Source: HGM05190 sp964394205
GTDB taxonomy: Bacteria; Bacteroidota; Bacteroidia; Bacteroidales; Muribaculaceae
Assembly (NCBI GenBank): GCA_964394205.1
Contig: CAYMVS010000005.1
Span: forward strand, 1 to 58,341
Length of the DNA: 58,341 bases
Reading direction: 5' to 3'
Both the position numbers and the translations under genes were made by a program. The notes under the pieces are model-generated. The model was not told the origin of the DNA and ran no database searches. It worked only from the letters and a program-made list of their open reading frames with translations. Positions 1 through 7,846 of this stretch are shown piece after piece; within the stretch, counting starts at the first letter, position 1, and every line of letters begins with the position of its first letter.

Positions 1-56
1 CCCTCCTCACTTCTCCCTCCTCACTTCTCCCTCCTCACTTCTCCCTCCTCACTTCA
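1..56. repeat. 14-bp tandem repeat, four copies
   Basis: The unit CCCTCCTCACTTCT occurs three times exactly (1-14, 15-28, 29-42). A fourth copy at 43-56 differs only in its last base, and decayed fragments continue to about 75. There are no spacers, so it is not a CRISPR. The array touches the window edge, so its full length is unknown. It sits just upstream of the udk promoter. Confidence 0.9.
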
Positions 57-72
57 CCCCCTCACTCCTCAC

Positions 73-103
73 TTGCATACTTGGAGAATTTGTTTTATTT
101 TTG
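73..103 (+). promoter_or_regulatory. Predicted Bacteroidetes promoter of udk
   Basis: A TTG at 73-75 is followed after 20 bp by TATTTTTG at 96-103, matching the Bacteroidetes -33 and -7 (TAnnTTTG) pattern. Transcription should begin about 10-12 bases before the ATG at 121. Confidence 0.6.
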
Positions 104-120
104 CCGTAAAATAGTATGTT

Positions 121-768
121 ATGCTCATAATCGGTATTGCAGGCGGCACCGGGTCGGGAAAGACGACGGTTGTCAACAAGATTATTAATGCTTTGCCCGC
201 GGGCGAGGTGGCTGTGCTCCCCCAGGATTCCTATTATAAGGACTCGTCGCACATTCCTCCCGAGGAACGCTCCAAGATTAACTTTGACGAGCCGGCGGCG
301 ATTGAGTGGTCTTTGCTTGAGCAACATATACGGGAGCTCAAGCAGGGGCACCCGATCGAGATGCCGACCTATTCCTATCTGACATGCACGCGCCAGAAGG
401 AGACTATCACGGTCGAGCCCCGCGACGTGGTGATTGTCGAGGGGATATTGGTGTTGAGTCAGCCGTCGATGCGCGACGTGATGGACGTGAAGGTGTTTGT
501 TGATGCCGACCCCGACGACCGGTTGATACGTGTCATCTCGCGCGACTGTGTGGAGCGCGGACGAACCCCCATGATGGTCATCAACCGGTATCAGGAGGTG
601 CTCAAGCCGATGCACCAGATGTATATCGAGCCCTCAAAACGGTATGCCGATCTTATTGTGCCTCAGGGTGGTAACAACACGGTGGCGATCAATCTGCTGA
701 CCCAGTATATCGAGTCGTGTCTGACCAAGGCGCGTCGCAGCGAGGTCGTGGAGGGGCCGGCACGATGA
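121..768 (+). CDS. udk: Uridine kinase
   Basis: This 215-residue protein phosphorylates uridine and cytidine to UMP and CMP in pyrimidine salvage in the cytoplasm. The P-loop GGTGSGKTT lies at about residues 8-16. The QDSYYKD segment and the NFDEPAA segment typical of Udk follow, and length is normal for the family. The ATG at 121 puts the P-loop at the usual distance from the N-terminus and lies just below a good promoter. The gene ends in an ATGA overlap with lptB, so the two are probably co-transcribed. Family assignment is firm; the link to LPS export is only positional. Confidence 0.96.
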   Translation: MLIIGIAGGTGSGKTTVVNKIINALPAGEVAVLPQDSYYKDSSHIPPEERSKINFDEPAAIEWSLLEQHIRELKQGHPIEMPTYSYLTCTRQKETITVEPRDVVIVEGILVLSQPSMRDVMDVKVFVDADPDDRLIRVISRDCVERGRTPMMVINRYQEVLKPMHQMYIEPSKRYADLIVPQGGNNTVAINLLTQYIESCLTKARRSEVVEGPAR

Positions 769-1544
769 GCGAGGAGACGGTAAAAGCCCCGGCAGAGGAG
801 GTGAAATCGGTGCTGCGCACTGAAAACCTGGTCAAGAAATATGGCCGGCGCACGGTGGTCAACCATGTGTCGATCAATGTCAAGCAGGGCGAGATTGTCG
901 GGTTGCTCGGGCCCAACGGGGCGGGGAAGACGACGACGTTTTACATGACCGTGGGGCTTATCACGCCCAACGAGGGGGAGATTTTCATCGACGGCAACAA
1001 TATCACCAAATATCCGGTCTACAAGCGTGCCCGCGCCGGCATCGGCTATCTGGCACAGGAGGCCTCGGTGTTCCGCAAACTGAGTGTCGAGAACAACATA
1101 CGCGCGGTGCTTGAGATGACCGACACGACGCCCGAGTATCAGCGTGAAAAGCTCGAGAGCCTCATCAGCGAGTTTAACCTGCAGAAGGTGCGCCACAGCC
1201 TGGGCGACCAGCTGTCGGGCGGCGAGCGGCGCCGAACGGAGATTGCCCGCTGTCTGGCCATCAACCCGCGTTTCATCATGCTTGACGAGCCGTTTGCCGG
1301 GGTTGACCCTATCGCGGTCGAGGATATCCAGCAGGTTGTCTATAAGCTGAAAGAGAAAAACATCGGCATCCTCATAACCGACCATAACGCGCCCGAGACA
1401 CTGTCGATCACCGACCGCGCCTATCTGCTGTTTGACGGGCGCATCCTCTTTCAGGGCACGAGCGAGGAGCTGTCGGAGAATCCGATCGTGCGCGAGAAAT
1501 ACCTGGGCCGCAACTTCACCTTCATCCGTAAGAAATTTGAGTGA
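765..1544 (+). CDS. lptB: LPS export ABC transporter ATP-binding protein LptB
   Basis: The predicted product is a 259-residue ABC ATPase that powers LPS extraction from the inner membrane with LptFG. Walker A (GPNGAGKTT) is at 49-57, the signature LSGGERRR at 150-157, and Walker B (FIMLDE) at 170-175, followed by a D-loop and the H-loop in ITDHNAPETL. The sequence around the signature and Q-loop is typical of LptB rather than other ABC proteins. I chose the ATG at 765, which overlaps the udk stop as ATGA. A GTG at 717 in the same frame would add 16 residues lying inside udk. LptD is encoded 3.2 kb downstream, but LptFG and LptC are not in the window. Confidence 0.95.
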   Translation: MSEETVKAPAEEVKSVLRTENLVKKYGRRTVVNHVSINVKQGEIVGLLGPNGAGKTTTFYMTVGLITPNEGEIFIDGNNITKYPVYKRARAGIGYLAQEASVFRKLSVENNIRAVLEMTDTTPEYQREKLESLISEFNLQKVRHSLGDQLSGGERRRTEIARCLAINPRFIMLDEPFAGVDPIAVEDIQQVVYKLKEKNIGILITDHNAPETLSITDRAYLLFDGRILFQGTSEELSENPIVREKYLGRNFTFIRKKFE

Positions 1545-1577
1545 GGCTCTGCCCGGGCTCACTTTAATGGCGATTTT

Positions 1578-1609
1578 TTTGCTATTGTTGAGTGATTGGT
1601 TTATCTTTG
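1578..1609 (+). promoter_or_regulatory. Predicted promoter of the thrC operon
   Basis: TTTG at 1578-1581, a 20-bp spacer and TATCTTTG at 1602-1609 match the Bacteroidetes consensus exactly. The leader to the thrC ATG at 1637 would be about 20 bases. Confidence 0.75.
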
Positions 1610-1636
1610 TGTCTGAAGAACGATTGATTTGACACA

Positions 1637-2941
1637 ATGAGGTATATCAGCACCTGTAACCCAAACCGGACCTATTCGTTTAAGGAGGCAGTCATGCAGG
1701 TGACGGCCCCCGACGGCGGCCTGTTCATGCCGGCCGAAATCAGGCCGTTGCCGCGTGCTTTTTTCAACAATATCGCTCAGATGTCGATGAGCGAGATTGC
1801 CTTTGTTGTCTCAAATATCCTTTTTGGTAGCGATTTTGACGCCGAGGTGATAAAGAATATAGTGGAAGACAGTCTGTCGTTTGATATTCCCGTGCGCCAC
1901 ATCGGCGACTCGTCGATAAGCGCCATCGAGCTGTTTCACGGGCCCACGCTTGCCATCAAGGATGTCGGGGCCCGGTTTATGGCCCGGTTGATAAGGCATT
2001 ATCTGTCGCCGTCGACGCCAATCAATATCATTGTGGCCACCACGGGCGACACCGGCAGCGCGGTTGCCGCCGGCTTTAAGGATATGCCCGGGGTCAAGGT
2101 GTTTATCCTTTACCCGTCGGGTCACACAAGCAGCATCCAGGAGGCTCAGTTTTCAACCCCCGGGGGCAACATAACCGCCATTGAGATCTATGGCACGTTT
2201 GACGACTGCCAGAACCTTGCCCGCCGGGCGCTTTCCGACAGCGAGCTGACGTCGCGCGCCCCGCTGACGTCGGCCAACTCGATCAACGTCGCGCGGTTGC
2301 TGCCCCAGACGCTCAACTTCTTCCAGGGGTATGCCAGGATGGTCGAGAGTGGCTGTGACCCCTCACAGATTGTGACCTCGATACCCTGCGGCAACCTGGG
2401 CACCCTCGTGGCGGCCATCATCGCGCGCCGCATGGGGTTGCCCCTCAAGCGCATAGTGGCCGTCAATAACACCGACGGCTTCTTCAGCCGGTTTGTCGAG
2501 ACGGGGAGCCTCGAGCCAAAGGTGCCGCGGGAGACCCTCACGCGTGCCATTGACATCGCCTCGCCAGCCAATCTGGAGCGTGTCAGGTTCCTTTACGGGG
2601 GCGACCGCGAGGCGATGGCGCGCGACATAGAGACGGCGATGGTTGGCGACCCCGAGATTCTGCAGACCATCGGGAGTGTCGACCGCAAGTATGGCTATCT
2701 GCTCGACCCCCACGGAGCCGCGGCCTATCACGCCCTTGAGGCGAGCCTGCGCCCGGGCGAGGCCGGCCTTGTGGTTGCCGCCGCCCATCCGGCCAAGTTT
2801 GTCGAGGCGGTCGAGAAGGCTGTCAGGCGGCCTGTCGAGCTGCCCCCGGCGATTGTCGGGCTGCTGACGCGCCCGCGCTACCGCAAGCGCCTCCCGGCGT
2901 CCTACCCGGCCCTGCGCGACTTTCTGTTGTCTAAACTATAA
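1637..2941 (+). CDS. thrC: Threonine synthase
   Basis: A 434-residue PLP enzyme that converts O-phosphohomoserine to threonine. The PLP lysine is predicted to be K108 within HGPTLAIKDVGARF. The phosphate-binding TTGDTGSA loop, NSINVARLLPQ and IPCGNLG are also present. The usual GPTLAFKD motif has Ile in place of Phe before the lysine, a conservative change that should not abolish function. It is the first gene of a probable operon with the next three genes (gaps of 21, 5 and 11 bp) and has its own consensus promoter. Confidence 0.96.
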   Translation: MRYISTCNPNRTYSFKEAVMQVTAPDGGLFMPAEIRPLPRAFFNNIAQMSMSEIAFVVSNILFGSDFDAEVIKNIVEDSLSFDIPVRHIGDSSISAIELFHGPTLAIKDVGARFMARLIRHYLSPSTPINIIVATTGDTGSAVAAGFKDMPGVKVFILYPSGHTSSIQEAQFSTPGGNITAIEIYGTFDDCQNLARRALSDSELTSRAPLTSANSINVARLLPQTLNFFQGYARMVESGCDPSQIVTSIPCGNLGTLVAAIIARRMGLPLKRIVAVNNTDGFFSRFVETGSLEPKVPRETLTRAIDIASPANLERVRFLYGGDREAMARDIETAMVGDPEILQTIGSVDRKYGYLLDPHGAAAYHALEASLRPGEAGLVVAAAHPAKFVEAVEKAVRRPVELPPAIVGLLTRPRYRKRLPASYPALRDFLLSKL

Positions 2942-2962
2942 ATAAAAATAAAACTCAACAAG

Positions 2963-3328
2963 ATGGCAAATAAACGTATCCTCAAGAAACAAGTGCAACA
3001 TGTTTGTGGCGACATCGCCGCCGAGTGTATCTTTGCAAGCGAGTATATCCCTGGCGTCGACGCCGACAAGATGGGCGAGCTTGTTTGCCGCGTGGCCGTG
3101 CTTCAGCAAAAGACGGTCGAGAAGCTCAACTTCTCGTTTGACAAGACTCCGGCCGACTTTGAAACCCGCGGGCAATATAACAAGGCCCACCGCGCCTATT
3201 GCTCGGCGGCCTACAATTCGTTGAAAGAGTCGTTCAACAATGAGGTCAACGAGATTGTTAAAGCTATGAACGCCTTGCTGCCCGACGCTGCCCGTCAGGT
3301 CAACAAGCAAATAGCATCTGAAAAATAA
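2963..3328 (+). CDS. Small conserved-looking protein of unknown function
   Basis: This 121-residue protein was not recognised as any named family. It has no signal peptide or membrane segment. It looks largely helical, with many Lys, Glu and Ala residues and cysteines at about residues 15, 22, 42 and in RAYCSAAYNS. It lies 21 bp after thrC and 5 bp before the acyltransferase, and codon use resembles its neighbours, so it is very probably a real cytoplasmic protein co-expressed with them. No function is proposed. Confidence 0.8.
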   Translation: MANKRILKKQVQHVCGDIAAECIFASEYIPGVDADKMGELVCRVAVLQQKTVEKLNFSFDKTPADFETRGQYNKAHRAYCSAAYNSLKESFNNEVNEIVKAMNALLPDAARQVNKQIASEK

Positions 3329-3333
3329 AATCT

Positions 3334-3873
3334 ATGTGGCTTTCACGACTCATACTGAAACTGGCCGGATGGAAGGTGGACATCACCGTTCCCGATTATA
3401 AAAAGGTAATCATCTGTGTCGCCCCCCACACGAGCAACTGGGATTTTGTGCTTGGCAAGCTGGCCTACTGGTCGGTTGGGCGCCACGCCGGTTTTTTGAT
3501 CAAGGAGTCGTGGTTTTTCTTTCCTCTGAATCTCTTTTTCAAGGCTTTGGGTGGCATCCCTGTGCCCCGGCGCAGGGGGTCATCGCTGGTCGAGACCATC
3601 GTGGAGCGTTTCAACCAGTCGAGCCGCATGGCCCTGGCCATCACCCCCGAGGGGACGCGCTCGAGCACTCGCGACTGGCGCCACGGTTTCCTGTATATCG
3701 CCATGCAGGCCCATGTGCCGATAGTACTCGGCGCCATCGACTTCAAGACCAAAGAGATTGTGATCACCCGCGAGTTCCGGCCCACGGGCGATGTCGAGGC
3801 CGACATGCGCTCGATCAAGCAGTATTACAGCCAATTCACCGGTCGCTATCCCGACAAATTTTCTACCGACTGA
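3334..3873 (+). CDS. Lysophospholipid acyltransferase-family protein (PlsC-like)
   Basis: A 179-residue protein with the acyltransferase signature HTSNWD (H32-D37, an HX4D motif) and PEGTRS at 105-110, plus an IPVPRR segment between them. These are blocks I, III and II of glycerolipid acyltransferases. It is short for PlsC (about 240 residues) and lacks a clear N-terminal membrane helix pair, so it is probably a membrane-associated acyltransferase of uncertain acceptor. Candidates are lysophosphatidate or another lysolipid. It lies between the unknown small protein and the nitrilase-family gene. Confidence 0.85.
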   Translation: MWLSRLILKLAGWKVDITVPDYKKVIICVAPHTSNWDFVLGKLAYWSVGRHAGFLIKESWFFFPLNLFFKALGGIPVPRRRGSSLVETIVERFNQSSRMALAITPEGTRSSTRDWRHGFLYIAMQAHVPIVLGAIDFKTKEIVITREFRPTGDVEADMRSIKQYYSQFTGRYPDKFSTD

Positions 3874-3884
3874 CCCCCATCCCC

Positions 3885-4667
3885 ATGAACCTGAAAATCG
3901 CCGCTCCGCGCCACGATATTGTCGCCGCCGACGTGCATGAGAATCTGATAACGGCCGCGGCAACCCTCAACCATGTTGACCGGGACACCGACGTGGTGGT
4001 GCTCCCCGAACTTTTCTCGACCGGTTTTGTCGCCAACCCCGAGGTGGCGCGGGCCGTGGCCGAGGGTAACGACGGGCACACGATCGACGACGTGACCCGT
4101 TGGGCCTCCTATTTTGGTTTTGCCATCGCCGGCACTTTTATGGCCACCGACGGCAGCCGCCTCTATAACCGCGCCTTTTTTGTGGAGCCCTCGGGCGACA
4201 GATATTTTTATGACAAGCACCACCTGTTCAGTCTCGGCACCGAGGCCGAGCTGCTCACCGCCGGCACGACGCCGTCGCCGGTGATACGCTACCGGGGGTG
4301 GAACTTCAAGATGTTTGTGTGCTACGACCTGCGATTCCCGGTGTGGTGCCGCAAGCGCGACAATGAGTTTGACGTGATGCTTTTTCCCGCCAACTGGCCC
4401 GAGGCGAGGCTCTATCAATTCCATCAGCTGCTGAGCGCGCGCGCCATCGAGAACAACGCCATTGTGGTCGGGGCCAACCGGGTGGGCTCCGATGCCGGGG
4501 GCGTCTATCCGGTCAACGGCTCGGCAATCTTTGACCTGTTGGGGCACAGCGTGGGGTCGACCGACCATCACGGCACGCTCTACGCCACGTTTGACTATGA
4601 CCGTCTCAACCGTCAGCGTGACGCCATCCCCACTTACCGCGAGGCCGACCGCTTCACTCTCTGCTGA
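3885..4667 (+). CDS. Nitrilase-superfamily amidohydrolase (omega-amidase YafV type)
   Basis: A 260-residue C-N hydrolase. The predicted catalytic triad is E42 in LPELFSTGF, K111 in YDKHHLF and C146 in VCYDLRFP. This arrangement and the length fit omega-amidase/YafV-like enzymes, which hydrolyse alpha-keto amides such as alpha-ketoglutaramate formed during glutamine transamination. The ATG at 3885 was chosen. The same frame is open back to 3510, but that part lies entirely inside the acyltransferase gene. It is the last gene of the thrC operon. The exact substrate cannot be read from sequence. Confidence 0.9.
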   Translation: MNLKIAAPRHDIVAADVHENLITAAATLNHVDRDTDVVVLPELFSTGFVANPEVARAVAEGNDGHTIDDVTRWASYFGFAIAGTFMATDGSRLYNRAFFVEPSGDRYFYDKHHLFSLGTEAELLTAGTTPSPVIRYRGWNFKMFVCYDLRFPVWCRKRDNEFDVMLFPANWPEARLYQFHQLLSARAIENNAIVVGANRVGSDAGGVYPVNGSAIFDLLGHSVGSTDHHGTLYATFDYDRLNRQRDAIPTYREADRFTLC

Positions 4668-4698
4668 GGCCAAAGGATAACTCTCATATCTTTTTGTA

Positions 4699-4728
4699 TT
4701 GTCAATTGGAAATTTAGAGTTATATTTG
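4699..4728 (+). promoter_or_regulatory. Predicted promoter of lptD
   Basis: TTG at 4699-4701 and TATATTTG at 4721-4728 are separated by 19 bp. The inferred transcription start lies about 15-20 bases before the TTG start codon at 4753, supporting that unusual start. Confidence 0.65.
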
Positions 4729-4752
4729 CACTCGTTTTTGAGCGAATAAAAA

Positions 4753-7578
4753 TTGAAGCGGCTCCTCCTATATATACTGTCATTCATTTTCCTATGTGCA
4801 GCGGGCGCGATGGCCTCTCACAATACACCGACCACGGTTCCGACAGCCCCGGCGGCTGCCGACACTCTGGCCGGCAGGATGGCGCGCCCCGACACAGTCG
4901 TCCCCGCGGCCGACAGTCTCGCCGCCGCTCCCGACAGCCTGACGGCCGACACTCTTGCCACGTCCCCGCGCCGCCCGCGCCGCCCGCGCCACAACCGCTT
5001 GAGCCGCACTCAGATAGACCCTGAGCCTCAGGCGGTAAAGATACGCCGCGTCAAGAGCGACCTCGACGCTCAGGTCGACTTTTCGGCCACCGACTCGATG
5101 ATGCTCATCGGGCGCAACAGGGCCATAATGTTCGGGCCAAGCTCGGTGAAATATGGAAACATAGGGCTCGACGCCAACTCGATCGATATGGACATGACCA
5201 CAAGCACGGTCTATGCCGTCGGCGTGCCCGACTCGACGGGCGAGGTGAAAGGGTCGCCGGTGTTTGACGACAACGGCACCTCCTACGAGTCAAAGACGAT
5301 GGACTATAACTTCAAGACCGGCAAGGGATTCATCACCGATGTGGTCACCCAGCAGGGGGAGGGGTATCTCACCGGTGGGTCGACAAAAAAGGTTGACGAC
5401 AATACATTTTATATCGAGAACGGGCGCTACACCACCTGCGATCAGCATGACGACCCCCACTTCTGGCTTCAGCTGACCAAGGCCCGGGTGCGCCCCAAGA
5501 AGGATGTGGTGTCGGGCCCGGCCTACATGGTTCTTGCCGGCTTGCCTTTGCCGCTGGCAGTTCCGTTCGGCTATTTCCCATTCAGCGAGAGCTACTCGTC
5601 GGGCATAATCGTGCCCTCGTTTGGCGACGATTACAACCGCGGCTTCTACCTGAGCAACGGCGGGTATTATTTCGCCATCAACGACAATATTGACCTGGCG
5701 CTGACCGGCGAGCTCTATACCAAGGGCTCATGGGGAATCCAGGCACGCTCGTCCTACGTGAGACGCTACAAATTTTCTGGCAGTTTTGACATCTCCTATC
5801 TCAAGACGATCTATGGCGACAAGGGGAGTCCCGACTACTCGACACAGACCAACTTTCAGGTGGTGTGGAGCCACTCACAAGACGCCAAGGTCAACCCCAA
5901 CATGAGCTTCTCGGCAAGCGTCAATTTTGCCACATCGGGCTATTCACGCAACGACCTCAACAGCTACTATTCAAGCGCTTTCACCGAGAACACAAAGAGC
6001 TCGACCGTCAATATGACCTACCGTTTCCCGAGCTCCAAATGGTCGCTGTCGACAACAGCCAATATCTCTCAGCGAACCCAGGACTCCACGCTTACCGTCT
6101 CTTTTCCCAACATCACCGTGACCATGTCACAGCTCTACCCGTTCAAGCGCAAGCGGGCCATAGGGGCCGAAAAATGGTATGAGAAAATCAAGATCTCCTA
6201 CTCGGGCGTTTTCAACAACTCGCTGACCTCGCGCCAGGACCAGTTTTTCAAAAAGAGCCTCATCAAAGACTGGCGCAACGGCATGAAACACACCCTGCCA
6301 ATCTCGGCGACCTTTAACGCGTTCAAATATGTCAACATCACGCCGAGCATCAATCTGACCGACCGCATGTACACCACCAAGGTGCGCCGTCAGTGGGACC
6401 CCAATGCCTCGCGTGAGATTTGCGACACCTCCTACAACTTTTATAATGTGTGGGATTTTAACGCGGCCATCTCGCTCGACACCAAGATCTACGGTTTCTT
6501 CAAGCCGCTCCCCATCTTTGGCGACAAAGTGAAGATGATACGCCATGTGCTGACTCCGACGGTGTCGCTGTCGGGGGCGCCCGACTTTGGGTCGAGCTTC
6601 TTTGGCTACTATGGCAACTATTCCTATATGAACGCTCAGGGGGAGACAATCAACCGGCAGTACAGCTATTTCCCCAACAGCCTCTTTGGAGTGCCCGGCA
6701 CCGGGCGGCAGGGGAGCCTGTCGGTATCGCTGGCCAACAACCTCGAGATGAAGGTCAGGAGCGACAACGACTCTATCGGGGAGCGAAAAATCTCGCTCAT
6801 CGAGAATTTCACTGTTTCTCAAAGCTACAACTTTGCAGCCGACTCGATGAACTGGAGCAACATCAACACCTCCATCATGTTGCGTCTGGTCAAGAATTTC
6901 AATCTCAACCTGGCGGCCACGTGGGACGTCTACACCTATCAGCTCAACGAGTCGGGCAACCCGGTGCGCGTCAACATACCGCGCTGGAAGGCCGGTAAGG
7001 GTATAGGGCGCCTATCGAGCACCGGCACCTCGTTCTCCTACACCTTCAACAACAACACTTTCAAGTCAAAGAAAGGGAATGACAAGAAACAGCAAACTGA
7101 AGATCAGCAGTTTGCCCAAGACACTTCCGACTATCAGTCGCCCGAGCAAAAGTCTCGCGACGGCGACCATGACCATGACAGCGACTTGCAGTTTGACCCC
7201 GACGGCTACATGAAGTGGGAGGTACCGTGGAGCCTGACGTTCAACTACTCGGTCAACTACGGCTATGGCGAGTTTGACAAGTCAAAGATGGAATATAAGG
7301 GGCGTTTCACCCAAAACCTCAGTCTGTCGGGCAACATCCGTCCGACAAAAAACTGGAACTTCTCGTTTACCGCCAGCTATAACTTTGACACCCACAAGCT
7401 GGCCTATATGAACTGCAATATCTCGCGCGATATGCACTGCCTCACCATGCGCGCCAGTTTTGTGCCCGTGGGTCCCTACAAGAGCTACAATTTCCACATT
7501 TCAGTCAAGTCGTCGCTGCTCTCCGACCTCAAGTATGACAAGCGCTCGTCGATACGCAACGGCATCTTGTGGTATTGA
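4753..7578 (+). CDS. lptD: LPS-assembly outer membrane protein LptD
   Basis: A 941-residue protein with a signal peptide (MKRLLLYILSFIFLCAAGA), a low-complexity Pro/Ala/Asp-rich linker to about residue 90, an OstA-like periplasmic domain, and a long beta-strand-rich barrel with alternating aromatic residues to the C-terminus. It inserts LPS into the outer leaflet. The segment PLPLAVPFGYFPF is typical of LptD, at the junction of the OstA domain and the barrel. The start is a TTG at 4753. An in-frame TAA at 4747 excludes a longer protein, and the next ATG would cut away the signal peptide. An acidic, His/Asp-rich insertion near residues 775-810 may be a surface loop. The partner lipoprotein LptE is not visible nearby. 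Confidence 0.92.
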   Translation: MKRLLLYILSFIFLCAAGAMASHNTPTTVPTAPAAADTLAGRMARPDTVVPAADSLAAAPDSLTADTLATSPRRPRRPRHNRLSRTQIDPEPQAVKIRRVKSDLDAQVDFSATDSMMLIGRNRAIMFGPSSVKYGNIGLDANSIDMDMTTSTVYAVGVPDSTGEVKGSPVFDDNGTSYESKTMDYNFKTGKGFITDVVTQQGEGYLTGGSTKKVDDNTFYIENGRYTTCDQHDDPHFWLQLTKARVRPKKDVVSGPAYMVLAGLPLPLAVPFGYFPFSESYSSGIIVPSFGDDYNRGFYLSNGGYYFAINDNIDLALTGELYTKGSWGIQARSSYVRRYKFSGSFDISYLKTIYGDKGSPDYSTQTNFQVVWSHSQDAKVNPNMSFSASVNFATSGYSRNDLNSYYSSAFTENTKSSTVNMTYRFPSSKWSLSTTANISQRTQDSTLTVSFPNITVTMSQLYPFKRKRAIGAEKWYEKIKISYSGVFNNSLTSRQDQFFKKSLIKDWRNGMKHTLPISATFNAFKYVNITPSINLTDRMYTTKVRRQWDPNASREICDTSYNFYNVWDFNAAISLDTKIYGFFKPLPIFGDKVKMIRHVLTPTVSLSGAPDFGSSFFGYYGNYSYMNAQGETINRQYSYFPNSLFGVPGTGRQGSLSVSLANNLEMKVRSDNDSIGERKISLIENFTVSQSYNFAADSMNWSNINTSIMLRLVKNFNLNLAATWDVYTYQLNESGNPVRVNIPRWKAGKGIGRLSSTGTSFSYTFNNNTFKSKKGNDKKQQTEDQQFAQDTSDYQSPEQKSRDGDHDHDSDLQFDPDGYMKWEVPWSLTFNYSVNYGYGEFDKSKMEYKGRFTQNLSLSGNIRPTKNWNFSFTASYNFDTHKLAYMNCNISRDMHCLTMRASFVPVGPYKSYNFHISVKSSLLSDLKYDKRSSIRNGILWY

Positions 7579-7579
7579 C

Positions 7580-7633
7580 GGTCAGCAGACTGTGCCGGCT
7601 CTGCCACCTGTCGGCCCTGTAAGCTGGCTGACC
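7580..7633. repeat. Inverted repeat just after lptD, related to the repeat at the window end
   Basis: GGTCAGC at 7580-7586 pairs with GCTGACC at 7627-7633. The enclosed sequence shares CCGGCTCTGC and CGGCCCTGT with 58148-58183, in the same order and with a shared GCTGACC end. This suggests a second, degenerate member of the same dispersed intergenic repeat. It begins one base after the lptD stop codon and could help end transcription. Confidence 0.5.
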
Positions 7634-7707
7634 TGGTATTGACCGGCGTTGGCTTCACCTTTTTCTTTTCGGGCGGTGGTCTGACACAGCTTTAAAACAT
7701 CATGACA

Positions 7708-7745
7708 GGGCAAGCCCGAGACAGTTTTCTGCCCCGGGCTTGCCC
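7708..7745. terminator. Hairpin between convergent lptD and LRR genes
   Basis: A perfect 11-bp inverted repeat, GGGCAAGCCCG (7708-7718) and CGGGCTTGCCC (7735-7745), with a 16-base loop. It lies between two convergent genes and probably acts as a bidirectional terminator, although no clear T-tract follows on either strand. Confidence 0.6.
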
Positions 7746-7846
7746 ATAAAGATTAGCTAATGTTTCTACTATTGTCTTAGTGATTCAATATATTGAAATT
7801 GAAAGGGATTTTTAAATCGTCAGATGAGTTGTTGACTCAAATAAGA

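Noticed and set aside
1..75. CRISPR array
   Set aside because: 14-bp units follow each other with no spacers and no cas genes are nearby.
663..1637. 324-codon frame opposite lptB
   Set aside because: Fully antisense to lptB, which has intact ABC motifs.
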